From NCBI RefSeq assembly GCF_037038585.1, contig NC_092523.1, positions 48,563,501-48,627,500 on the forward strand: a stretch of DNA of 64,000 nt, in the 5' to 3' direction. The notes below the pieces were generated by a model. It was not told the origin of the DNA. It saw only the letters and a program-made list of their open reading frames with translations, and searched no databases. How positions within the stretch are numbered: the stretch's first letter is position 1; every line of letters begins with the position of its first letter. Origin of the DNA: Patagioenas fasciata. Lineage: Eukaryota > Chordata > Aves > Columbiformes > Columbidae. The translations under genes were made by a program, and so were the position numbers. This document shows, one piece after another, positions 44,240 through 57,007 of the stretch.

Positions 44240-47200
44240 CAAAATACTGAACCATGTAAGGAATTGAAGGATTCCTTGTAGCTTGGAGTTTCACATCTGA
44301 GTCTGCAGAACAGCTATATTATGGTGGTGAGTTCCTGGTTTTACAAGGTCATTAGCTGAACCTTTCAAAAGAAGTTAAAATTGCTGCTGCTGTTCCTGGT
44401 TGTGGATACACCAAAACTCAACCCCGTGACAGCAGCTGACAAATGTGCTGCTTATAAAGCGTCACTGCTGAACAGAGACATGGCCCACAGATGAGGCAGT
44501 TCAACTTCTTGGCAGTGTAATGCAGGGATAGACTGAGGCCTGCAAATTCCAGTATCAAAGTTTCCTTGATCTTTGATGGGAAGGCTCCTGGAGGAAAATA
44601 ACTTGTGGAGAGCAGCTTAGAGGTCATACTTGAGAGACCTTGAGCTTCCTTCCTGAACATCTGATCTGGAAGATCTGAGTCTTCCTTTTTGCTCCTGGAC
44701 AGGGTTTTGGCAGCATCTTCACAGCAACTTCATAGTTGCAAGGCATATGTAAATGTTTAAACCGTTAAATGCTGTTGTAGGGTAATTGCAATTCTACTTG
44801 GCACCACGGACTAGTTCTGCTTATACTCCGACATGGCTTACACCCTCACACAAAGCTAAAGCTCATTACAGGAACGAATCTCCTGTTTTTACAGCTGACT
44901 TCCCCTGAAGCATGTGATGAAAGAATAAAAGATGAATAGAGATAAGTCTTTCTCTATGCCAGTCTGTCTTGTGACTCAACTCTCAGGTCAGATCTTGGCT
45001 GGCTCTACAGACTGTCATGCTATGAATCTTGCTTTTTTCTCTGGGTGCAAGGTGTGTGTTAGACTTACTAGCCAGGTGAGATGGTATGTTTTGTTTTGAT
45101 GTTTGGCATTGTGGGTTTTTTTAATATATATTTTTTTTGTATCATCACTGCTTTATATCACTATGTTCCAAAAGGGAAATTAAGCCAGGCAGCACCATTT
45201 CCAGTACTAGGAGTTGTTGCACAGAAAAATTGCCAGAATAAAGTAGCAAGCGATGCCTGCCTGCACAGTCATCTAAAAGCTGCAAATGCAGTATTTGTAC
45301 GCAGACTGTCCACTTAGCATCAACTGCAAGTGTTATATTTCTCCCTCTTTAGTAAAGCAAATTGATGTTAGTTTTTAATATTTTCAGAGTACCTATCAAC
45401 CAGTAATTCTGGTACAGAAACAGCCCAGCTGCCTCCAAACTAAACTATATGAGCAAAGCCACCACCAAAAAAAAAAAATCCTTCCCAAACCCCTCTCCTG
45501 GAGATTCAGTCTGTACCAACAAACAGTACTATTCTCTCATTTTGTGTACTGAAATTTATTGTCAGGTCCCTTGTTCTCCTTCCCTACCTATTGGGGCTGT
45601 TCAGGGTTAAGTGCTGTCTGGAAGGGGCTCCAAATCCCTTCAGCATATTCTGCTGAAATGTTCTTCTGCAGCTGATTCTCTTGCTTTCCCAATACTGTGT
45701 CCAGCTACAGTAGTTTTAGCTTTCAGACTTTTCCCTTTCTATTGCAGCTGTGTTTTGCCACTGCTAATGAAAATAATCAGCAGACTCCTTTTGTGGCCTG
45801 TATTTCTTATCTCCCACTGTCTTACAGTTCTCTCTGTTCTTGCTGAGTGTCAATGTTTTTTTCAGTAAGGAAATGACAAGCACTTGCAAAAAGTACATTG
45901 AGCTAGGAATGGCTGGAGTAGATTGAGATGAAGTCAAGGGAGCAAACTGTCAGGCTGCAAATTGACCTCTTTGGGCTGGATGTCTGTGAAAATAACTTTT
46001 TTCAATCTTCTGCCCAAGAAGAATTTTTGTCAAGGGTGCAGTATTTGCAGCTGGGGACTGGAGCAGACTGGTGAAATGGCAGCATGGAGAAGACCTGAAA
46101 ACATCCTCTCCGTCCTACCTTAGCAATGACTAAGACTTGTGTAAGCAGGAAGCTGGCCTAGCATGTGCTCATTTAGCCGCTCTGCAGGCATGCCATTGCA
46201 AATCCTGCAGGTAGATGTATGTTTACAGTTATCAGCTGCTTCTGAAAATGCCACAAGGCTAGTGCCAAGCACAAGAAAGGGGACTTGGTTCTGCACCTGT
46301 GTTTCTTTCCCACTGCAGTGTGTCTTGGAATGAGCTGAGAAGGCCAGAAATGGAAAGAGCAGTGAGCAAGCATGATAAAGGGTAGCAAGTTTACACATGC
46401 ACTAGCAAAGCCAGGCTTGCAGGTGGAGCCTTTGCCCTGCGATGTCTTTTGTTTGCTGTTCTTGCACAGCAGCAGGAAATACTAGGCAGCTTTCAGTTGT
46501 ATCAGCCTTTTTTACTGGGCTTGAAAGTTTCATCCTGCATCCCTAAAGAAGTCCTAAGGGCAATTATCAGTGATACACAGTGACACCTTTTGCTCTGAGG
46601 ACTGTCTCAGCCCAATTCAGTCTTGAAACTGTCCACTGTGAAGCTGTATGGAGAAAAATCGCTGTCAGCTTAAAGACCAGGTTCTCTTGAATTATCACAC
46701 AGGGAATTTTTGCTCATTTACTGGATTTGCCTTGACTTCCCTTGCCCTTGGGTTCCTGGTCCCTGCTAGTCATCTTCTGTAGGCCTCCTGTGTCCTTGTT
46801 ATCAGTATGTGGGTATTTATTGAGGCAGCACTGGAATTTCCAGCAATCTTCTGCTGCTGATGAGTAATGGGAGTTATGAATCCCCCAGTCAACTCCTGTA
46901 GTCATTTTCCTGTCATTTAGCAACTGCAAATGCATCACATCTGCTTAAATGAGCAGAAGACAATTATGGGTGAGGGGAAAAAGAAAAAATGAAAAAGCAT
47001 AATGAAAGTAGATAAAATGTTGGAGGTGAAGCAACTTTGCAGAGCTGACCTTCATCCTGGGAATACTTCGTTGACATTGTTTTCCCAGGAGGAGGAGTAC
47101 TTTATTGTTGCTGTGGATTTGAATAATACCACCAGTGTTTCTGCACCACTCCAGCAAGAGTGGGAGACTTAGAACTCTAACAGGCTTGACATTCAATAAA

Positions 47201-50200
47201 GTCAGACCTGTTTGAGGCTCTCTGTGGTTTGATACACAGCTTCCAAAGAATTGGTAGCAGGAACGAGTGAAGTTACTTCAGTGCAGAAGCTCATGTGGTT
47301 GTAAGCTTAGACAGAAACAAACTGACCTGTGCTGTTTCTGAAATTGAGGTCAAAATCAAAATAGGCTGAAACATCTCAAAAAGTTGTTTATGTCTTTGCC
47401 TTTGGGTCAAGGAGATGCTATTCAACACAAATTGTCATCTGCTGCTGACACCTGCTGTCAGCAGTGAAGTGCTGTTTTTCTTATGTAGGCAAATCCCATG
47501 TCTTCATTGTGACTATAAGAAAGCCAGCCAACCTGGGTCACAAGGCAGTGGGACTGGACTCTTGGCAAGCTTGGTAGGTTAATTCTACATGCTCTCCTTC
47601 ATAACAGGTGAAAGGATTTATTTCCTTTTTAACAAGAAGCTGGGGATTAGGCTGTAACTAAGTGAATGTGTATAAAACTGAAACAGCACAAACATAAGCA
47701 ATGAGAGGAAGACCACATTTGAATCAAGTAATCCAGTTGTACCCAAGATATTAATACATTCCCTTTGAATCAGTTGATCCAGCTGCTAAAGAGAAATTAG
47801 GGTTTGGACAGATACTTTTACATTGCAAAGCTGCTTTGGGCATAATGGAGAAACAGAAATTTCTGCAGCAGCTGAGGGAGAAACACAACACAAACCACCT
47901 CCAACAGCAATAGCCTGGGGAGAGCAAGGAGTCCCAGACAGGAGCCAGTGAGTGTTTCTAGCCTGATTGTGCTACTGAGGCATCTGTTCCTCTCCAGTCT
48001 TTGTTTGCTCATGCACCTGAGAGGCCTCATGAAGCAATGAGTGCTACCACTTAGCCTCAGCTTGGCAGACCTCCAAGCCAAGAGGCTCTGGGTGCAGGAA
48101 CGTTGTATTTGACCTTTGGACAGCATGGCAGGAGAGGCCCAGAAGGACAGCTGAGCTGCAGGAATGTTTCATGCCCCGGAATGACGAAGGAAGGGTAAGA
48201 AATGGTCAGCAACAGAGACCTTTGAAAATAGATGTGGGATTCTCTGGTGATGCCAGCTGACATACTGGAGGGTGTTCTTGTGCTCCGTGGTTGCAGCACA
48301 CTAAAGGAGCTGCATCCCCCAGCCTGCATGTGGCTTCTGAAGACAGTGCATGCATTCAGCTGCTGCGTCCAGCTGTTCCTCTCTTCCCAAATCTATGGCC
48401 TAACTACACATTTTCACAATCTTGCCAGCTAAGACACACATGCACCTCAAAATACAAGCCCTCTGGTTTATGAAACTCCTTACTGCAGCATGTTTAAAAG
48501 GCCACAAACAAACACGAGATGGAAAGGATTAGGCAATTTTTCACAAAGTCAGCACATTAGTGATTGAGCCATTGTGTGATTTCTGGGTCAAAAATCACCA
48601 GATCTTTAATTCCAGAAGCAGAAGGGGTTAATGGTGCCCATCGGTCAGGATACTGGGGTAGGCAAAGCTTTCCTTGGGGGCAGAATGACAGCTCCTACAT
48701 TCTTACCTATGAGGACCAGTCACCTGGCACAGCCTCCTAGTACAGAAAGGTAACGCTAGCTGAAAAGCACTTTTCCCAATACAGTGTACTCCAATTCTGC
48801 AAACAGCGTACCTGTAATTGCACTAGTGCTTTTGCTGGTGCAGGTGGAAGGAGAGAAGATCATGGGTATTTTGTATTCCTGTCCCAATAGATGTTCTTGG
48901 CAGAACATTTAAATGTAGACCAAACTTCATAATAAAGTTACAATAGTTGTCACCCCCTTATTCAGCATTGCTGTTAGACCAATTATTTGAACACACAGTT
49001 GGCCTTATTGCATTCAAACCTTTGTGCCTTCACACTTTGCAGACAAGACTGCTAAACAAGTTAATTTTTCAAAGATCTGGACGAAGGCATTATTACCTGT
49101 CTCCTTGGAAAGTTTGTGCACAAGACATTAATGTCAAGATTTAGATGATGAAATAAAATCCACATTATTCCATCTCAATGAGTGGCTTGATTTCCCACTG
49201 AAATCAGGAGAAAAAGTAGAGTCAACATTTTTACTGAACAAAAAGCCAATTATTAAATACTTCATTTGCTTTTCAAGAGATGGAGCTGTAGTCTGTGCTA
49301 CGTTGCAGTGGCCACATAATGTCTAGATCTACAGAACATAGATCTTAAGATCTCATAGATCTTGACAAATAAAATGTCACTACACTAGTTCACATTTCCA
49401 CCCAAGACAGGCATGTTGTAGGAGCCTCTTTTAGCCATAGCAGTCTGCTTTTATAAGCCTGGTGAGAACTGTAGGGAGGAGAAATATCTTTTATTAGCAT
49501 GAAACAGAGCTTGTATTTTGCTTTTTTCTCACTATTTTTCTTCAATAAGCTTTTCCAGTGTACTTTTTCCCAAACAATTTGCCTTGCTACGGAAGGTCAC
49601 CGAGTTGAAATGACAACTGCATCTATCCCAGAGGAGGTGTCGGAGCGGGCTGGCTGGCAAGGGGAGAGTTAACAGGACTGGCATGATTTTCCTATTCTGC
49701 AGTAGTGGCTGAGAGCCCCAGTCCAGACCGGGAGAAGAAACCGATGGTGACGGGCACTATATCCCCCCAGCAAAACACAATCCCAGTACTGCTGGGTCCC
49801 CAGACAAAAGGCTGGGGACAGGGATTGCCCTGCGGGGATGGGTGGGATGCGGTTTTTCCGGTTCCTTTCTCACTTTGTGGGCAGAGTTTTGTTAGTCGGA
49901 CATGAGCTGCGGAGATACTCTGCGCAACCCCATGTTCTTTCTAAAGAAAAGCATGAACAGGGAGACATTGACAACTGGGGTTTGAGACTGGACTGACCTT
50001 CTAGGTCAATCGACAAAGTGAGGGCTGTTATTGAGAACTATCATTTTGGGTTGTTTTGTTTTTTCCCCGGTGAAAAAAAAAAACAAAAGAAAATTTAAAA
50101 CAAACAAACATAGAAAAGATGTTTTCTCGGGTCAGAGCACTGAATTTTCAATATTTAAAAAAAAAAATTTAGGACTTGCTCAAATCTGGGCATTAGCTAG

Positions 50201-53200
50201 TATTGTACTGGTGCGGCTGCATCAGTGAAAACTGTTGAAACTATGCTACAACCCCACGATTTGCCCTGGGACCAGAAAGGCGCAAACACCGTTGGGGGCT
50301 TTGTCCAGCCGGTAAATGGGTGTCCTGCCCTGTGCGGCTTTCCCAGGACTGAAAGCTTCAGCATCACCAGGAGTTTAGCATTTGAAAAAGCCTGTAAAAC
50401 TCCAGGGAAGCATGCAGAAAGCATGCTTGGGAAAATGCTCATGCACTTCCCTGATTCCCAGGGATTATTTCAGGCTGGTGAAACAATATTTCTGTTGACT
50501 GAACAATTACTGGAGGCGAAGTGGAAAGGACACGTAGTTTGTGTGTTTGTTTAGGCTATGTTTTAAATTTTTTTTCCCCACTGTACTTGCACTGGTGCAA
50601 ATAGCAGAGGCTGGAGAGCTGGGCTGGAGTGAACAGTGACTTGAAGTGATAGAGAGAGATTGCATCTTCATGTCTTCTGGAAAAAAACCTGTGCACTGAA
50701 GCAGGTGGCAAACACAATTTCACTGCATCTCTACTTCTAATGCTGGATGTGTTTCAGTTTTACCACATGATTTAGGGCACCCTCCTCTCACTACTGTCCA
50801 ATCTCTGACCCCTTTTGTCTGGTACTGGAAAGGTACAGCTCTTCCAGAGAGTCCAGCTGGGGTTTAAATACTGCCTGGTTATCAGAGGGTGAGCTTGTGC
50901 TTGCAGAAGGTGCGAGAACAGGCAGTGGGTCCTGTGCTGGGAAAGATACAGCAAAACCTCAGTGAAGGAGAGAATGGAGGAAGAACGTGCTTAATTAAAG
51001 ACGGGCTGAACATCCCAAATGTGTTCGGCTGAGTGACACTTGCAAGCCAGCGGGCATAGGAAGCCTGGTGAGAAGCAGGAGTGGGAGGATTGTGGGTTAA
51101 ACCCAGAGGTGTTTAGGAAAGTTAGGCAGAATTTCTGAACCTGAGGTGAATAAACCAGACTCTTCCCAGCAGGAGAGTTATTGAAAGCAGATGTGCAGTG
51201 CGGAGTTTGTCTTGCTGGGAATGAAGGGGAAACCAAGGAACAGGATTGTGGTCAGAACAGCTGAGCCCCTCTGCACAACTTCATGTTCTTACTAAAGACG
51301 GCCTTCCTCCCCCTCTATTCTTCCTCTTACGCAGTATTTGCCCATTACATCCCCTCTCCTCCCCGCATAATCCCTGTCGCTGTCCATTAGCCAGTGGCAA
51401 AGAGCAGGGGGCTGTTGCTTAAGAAACTATTGCTCATTCAGAGAACACTGGGCACACAGTTCCCTACCCTACCATCACCCAAGACAAAAGATGTACCACT
51501 CCAAATCCAGTCACACCAGTGCAAACTGCTCCCTTGTGAGAAAGGCTTTTAAGAAAAGTTTTACCTATTGCAGCTGTACCTCTGTTTAGGCTGTGGCACT
51601 GTAACTCCAAGTACAGCACAACCCTCCCCTCCAAACAGTTACTCAGGCAACTTTATTTGTCTGGTTTGGAAGCCAGGAATGGCTGCAGAGGATTAGGTGC
51701 TACATGCCTAGCCCTGACATGCGGCTGCACGGTTTCCAGATGCAAACTTGAGAGGAGGTTTTCCACAGCATTTGGTACCTACCGGCTCTCCCACAGCCTG
51801 AAATCATTTGGAAACCCAGCCACGTAAGTGGGAGCTGCATAAAGTCTGATGGCACAAAATGAACAGGACTTGTCAGGGTGCATTACGCCAGGTTCGTGCT
51901 TTGAGTCAGACAGCTATGGTGGGTTAGGGCTGGCAGTGGCAGCCTGAATGCTGGATTTATTGCTCAGTAAAATCACAGCCACAGCAGTTGGTAACAGGCA
52001 TGTGTTAGGAGCCAAAAGTTATTTTGAAAAGGTGATGTAAAAATAGGTAGAAATCTTAAGCCTGATTACTTGTAGAGAAATGCCCTACAAATAGAAAAAT
52101 TACTTCCAGTAAGTACTTATTCAAAGCATCTTTGCCTTATTTGAGCTTGATACGTTGTACTATATGAAATTATGTCTTCAATGAATTTTGCCCTTTCACA
52201 GTATCAATCACTATCCAAGAAGGTAGCAAAACCATAACAAATGCAGTTTATTCTGTGCACTTTTCTGAAAGAGCTAAGATTGAGTAGCTAGGTCTGGATA
52301 ACCACCTAGAAACTGGTATTCCCACAAACTGACCCTGCATTACTTTCATTTTTAGGCAGAAGAGCTAACATGGCATTTGAACTGAGGCTGCAAGGTAGAA
52401 TAAGCTAGTGCTACTGACCAAAGAGGAGCTTTTCAGAAAGGCAGTTTTAACATGTGTTGTTTTACTGATCCTGTTCACCACACAGATGCAGAAACCTTCA
52501 TGCTAGGAGGAGGGAGGAGGTGTCACAGTGGAATGGCTATGATTCTGAAAATTTTACTATCTGAAAAAAAAAAAGCTCGATTCCTCCTGTCACTATGAGA
52601 CTCACATCTTCTGAAAGTTGTAGAAAGAGCTTTCTAGAACGGATTAAAGCCAGAATTTCTGAAATGCAAGTGATGCTGCTATGGCTTGAAATTTTGGCCC
52701 ATCTGACCTTCAAACACAAGATGTGTTATCAGTAGGAAATGACGCAAAACAGAACAAAAGGAGACGTTTTTAAGCCAGCCAGCAATGTTTTTCTCCACTA
52801 GCACCAAAAGGGAGTCCACTCAGAGCACAATCCTGCAAAGTGTGTATGTTGTCTGAGGCTCTGAATAGCTTATTAGAAATTCAGCAGAGCCTACATTGTA
52901 TTTTTAAAGCAAATGCTTGTAGGGTCTATTTTCCTGCCAATGAAACAATTAATATTTAAGTTTTTTAGAACACTGGAACCATAACCACATTTTACAACAT
53001 TAACATAGACAGTTGTAGCAAATTGGCATATTTGCAGAGTACAAAAGCTGAGAAATCTGGCCAGGCTGGTTTCTGAAAGACAAAAGAGATAACATGAATA
53101 CTGGTGCTTTCAAGGAAGCCCAAGCAATCTGGTCACTAAAACAAAAAAACAACAACAACAAAACAGATGAGAAAAACCAGATGGTAAAAAGAAATAATGC

Positions 53201-55380
53201 TTCCAGGGAATGATCCTAAAAGGGTTGTGTCAAATCCAATTGTGAAACTCTACGGAAAGGAAAGAACCTAAGTTCCCTTAGGAACCTCAAGTCATGTAAA
53301 ATGCTTTAACAGTTCTAAATGCAGCGTCTGTGTGTGGATGTTAATACTGAAGTATGCTTTCTATTACAAATGCAACTTCAACTCCCGGCTCCCCAGCTGA
53401 TCCAGAATGGAAACAATCCATCTTAGTGTTAACGTCAAGTTTCTTGTTTTGGCAGAAGTTTTTATTTACTATCACATTTTTGTGCAGACATTAGAGGCTT
53501 TCATGTGGATCATTTCTTTCAGGAGACATATTGACTGCAGAATTATTTACATTCAAGCTGCTCAAAAGCATCCTGACCGCAAAATAATTGCTGTAGCCAC
53601 TTCCGTGTTCCAGTAAGATTTCTTGGGGTGCACATGTGGAATTTTTTGGAAAGCAATGGAGAACTAACACCACTTGACTGCTGGCACAGCTAAGGAGTGG
53701 TGTAACTTGAATTTTAACCTATAAATCTGACAGGGCAGCCGCCAGACTTAAGGGGGTTTATGAATGGCTCAGACTTGTCTTAAGGGCAATGGTTCAGCTT
53801 AGGGCTCAAAGGAGCTTTTCACCAGGGAGTGCATCTTTTGTGTTGGGCTGGGATAAGGAGAGCATTGCGCAAAGAGCTGTCTGCGAATAAGGCAAGGTCT
53901 TCAGGAACAGGGGTAGACAGTGGCAATGTTGAAACAACTTACGGAAGCTGGACTGAAAGTTGGGTTAGATTTTTCAGGGCCAAGTAGTCTGAGTCAGTCA
54001 CATCTGTATCTTTTGGAAAGGCAAAGCTTTGATGTGAATCTGTCCTCCCACGCGCTCAAGTTCCCCTGCCTGAAGAGTGGCTCAGAGCTGTAGCCTGTGC
54101 TAATATCCCAGTACAGCTGTGGTCCAGGCACACCACTCCAAACTGGGGGAAATTATTCTGAGAGCAGTGAAGGAGGGGGAAAGACACACAGAGGTTGCAA
54201 GAGCATGATGCTTTGGTAAGGAAACTTGGCTGAAGATTTTAGGGCAACCTCTTTCAAATATTAATAAATACATAACAAATACAAATATGTATAAATCCAT
54301 GTAATAACCTACCTGTATTACAGAGTTCCTCTTCTGGATGAAGAAAATCACAGGCAGGTGTATATGGGGGCTAGAGAAAGGAGCTTGCCCTTGGGAACCA
54401 GGAATACATAAGTAGGGCCAGTTGGGAAGATTTGCAAGTGCAGTTGGCATTTCTGTAACAGCTGATGAATTAATCTTATAGAAAAAATAAAAAGAAAATT
54501 ATACAATGAGGAAACTCTTCTAGAAATGTAAACTGTAAAGGGTGTTTATATTTTTTTTCAAAAGAGGTGGGAAAGATCAAAACTCCTTTAAAACAACTTA
54601 GAGAATGAAGCCTTTTTGAAAGAAAGGTTGTTAGCTTATTTATATACTTTGCTAAGTTTTACTCAGAAGCTTTCTGAAAGCTAGACATGCCACGTTATAG
54701 TTAAGAAAGCACTGAAGTAGTGTGAGAATCCACTTTTACATTTTCCTGAAAAAAATCCCTGCAGCATAAAACCCAAATCACCACAGGTCTTCATCAGACA
54801 CTGAAAAAATGACACAAAGAGCTGACTCAAGACGGTGTTTTAAACTGACAGATAATGGCGCATGCCTGTCACAGATGGATTGGCAAGGGGAGGGGTGGCA
54901 AGGCCTGTCCTGTGCACCCCAAACTTCCCGGGCCAGGAAGGCTGTTACTCACCATCTCCAAGTGTATTCATCGCACTTTGGGGCGAGTCCTAAAATCTCA
55001 GCATTTGAGATACAGACTAAACAGGAACAGACCAGCAATGCCTCTTAGATTCCCCATTTAAATATCTGACAAAATATCTTTATGCTCCTTCAACGATTCC
55101 CAGTGTAGTTTGAATTCTCTGATTACTTTTATATGTAGGAAAAAAAAAACTTGCTTTCCCCAGTTTCTGCTTTGCCAGCCAGGCTGCCTGCCCTCATCTC
55201 TGTCCCTAACACCTGGAGGTGCAGCACTGCTCACTTCAGAGTTGCCTGGATGAAACAAGGTGAGGTTTTTTTGTAGCCTCCCAGTGATGTCAGATCACTA
55301 TGGACATGGGTCTCGCTGAAAGGTTTGAGATTTACAAGTCTTCTCAACCTGAAGGATTTCAGGCCCAAGGTGACTTTTCA
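44240..55380. other. Gene-poor intergenic region between SARAF and REST
   Basis: About 11 kb without a convincing exon on either strand. The open frames are short, lack splice-site context and show no family similarity; in particular I saw no homeodomain-only (HOPX) or Kazal-type (SPINK2) exon, although those genes neighbour REST in human. Low-complexity A/CAA stretches occur near 45466, 50083 and 53148. No LTR or CR1 copy was recognised. Confidence 0.55.
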
Positions 55381-55439
55381 GATACTAACATCAAGGAGCC
55401 ACGTGAGTGCCCAAAAGAAAAGAATGGCCAGGAAGCCGC

Positions 55440-56720
55440 GGATGCATTCGCCCTCCCGGGCCCACTTCCCGCGTGACCCCTGCGCCCCGATGCCCCCAGC
55501 GCTGCCGCTGCCCCCGCCGCCCGCTACACTCGGGTGGACCCCCTGGCCCCGGACCCTCCTGCACCGTCCCCCCGCCCCAGCTCGCGGCCGGGGGCGGGGC
55601 GGGGCGCGCGGCGCCGATGGGGGCGGGCGGGGCTGGTGGGGCGGTGCCGCCGCTGCGCGCTGCGCTGCGTGCTGTGCTGTGCTGTGTGCTGGAATGCGCG
55701 GCGCCTCCCGCCGCGCCGCCGCCGCTAGCAGCGCCTCCCAGCCTCGCGCGCGCCCCTGCCCCGCGCGCACCGCCCCGCGCCCCGCAGCAGACGCGCGGCC
55801 GGGCGGCCCCGCGCCGCCGGTGAGTGCGGCGGGTCCGGCGGAACCCGGGCCCGGGGGAGGGGGGAGTGGGGCCGGGCCGGGCGGGCGAGAGGCGCTGTCC
55901 AGGGCTGATCTGCGGCCGGCGGACGGGTGGGGGCGGCCGGGCCCGGCGGGGCGGGCCGGGCCGCGGGGGGATCAGCACCACGGCTAAGGAGCCGCCGCCT
56001 GCGCCGCGCCGGCCGCGGGGGCGCTCGCCGGGCCTCGTCGCCGCCGGAAGGCGATACCGCCGCCGGCCGCGCCGGGCCGGGCAGGGCCGAGCGCAGCCCC
56101 AGGCCGTGGGCCAGGGCGGAGGCCTGGGGGACTGCTCGCCCTCCCGTCGCCGGGCACCGGCTGGGTGCGGGCCGCCGAGACCTTGCCGGTACCGAGCCGC
56201 TTCCCCCACTCCTGCCCGTCGCGGAGGCGAGGAGGGAGCTGAGCCCTCGCCTCCCGTCCTCGCGAGCCGGCGGCAGGGGCAGCGGTGGGTCGGCCGTGCC
56301 CGGCCAGGCCCCCCGGCCGTGGCGGGCGAGCCGGGAGCGGCGGCGGGCGGCGCGGGGAGGGCCGCTTTGTGTGGGCAGGCAGAAAATGGCCGCATGCCTG
56401 GCAAAGAGGGAGGGCGGCTGCAGCGGGGGCACGGCCCGGCCAGGCTCCCCCGGCCACCTCCCCCGCCTCCCCTGGCGGATGTGCGCCGGTCCGCGGGGGG
56501 GCCGGCGGCCGGGCTGAGCCGCCCCCTTTTGTTGACGGCCTCGGGCTCGGCGGGGTCCCTTCGGCAGCCGGACGGGGGCCCTTGGCGGGGCCCGGCGGTC
56601 TCAGCACCCACCGCGGGCCCCTTCGCTTCCCCCGGTGTCTGACATGGCGGAGCCGGCGCGGCCCGGCGGGGGCACTCGGCGGCATGTAGCCCGGCCTGGG
56701 CCCCGTTGGACCCCGCTGTC
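55440..56720 (+). promoter_or_regulatory. REST: CpG-island promoter and 5' UTR region of REST
   Basis: Extremely GC- and CpG-rich block about 0.3-1.6 kb before the REST start codon. It contains a consensus splice donor GCCG|GTGAGT (exon end 55819) that could close a non-coding first exon, and an RE1-like site just downstream (55891-55909). Mammalian REST uses several alternative non-coding first exons, so more than one start is likely. The long open frames here, up to 543 codons on the minus strand, reflect composition only. Confidence 0.65.
55891..55909 (-). promoter_or_regulatory. REST: RE1/NRSE-like site in the REST promoter
   Basis: Read on the minus strand the site is ATCAGCCCTGGACAGCGCC. 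Against the RE1 consensus TTCAGCACCATGGACAGCGCC, 18 of 19 bases agree if two single-base gaps are allowed in the middle. The right half GGACAGCGCC is perfect; the left half is close. Canonical spacing is shortened by 2 bp, so binding strength is uncertain. Confidence 0.45.
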
Positions 56721-57007
56721 AGTGCCCCCGGCCCGGCCTCCACCCGGTGGGATCCTGCAGCACACGTAGAGTGGAACCACACAGCCCTTTTGGGAGAGCA
56801 AAGGGACCCCCCGCCTGCCCTCTGGGGCTGAGCGTGGTCTTTGGTAGCAGAGAAGTGGCTCACCCCGGGTTCTACCTCCCGCTGCCCCAATGCCTCCTCA
56901 AAGAGGTTGAATTTTGTGGTGTTAACTGGACGACTGCTTGGACAGCACAAAGCAGAAGAGGCTTTTCTGCAACTCCTGTGCTTATGGGTGTTCCTTTTCT
57001 CTTCCAG

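Noticed and set aside
44240-55380. Search for HOPX or SPINK2 exons near REST
   Set aside because: No homeodomain helix 3 or Kazal cysteine pattern was seen in any frame; absence cannot be proved by eye.
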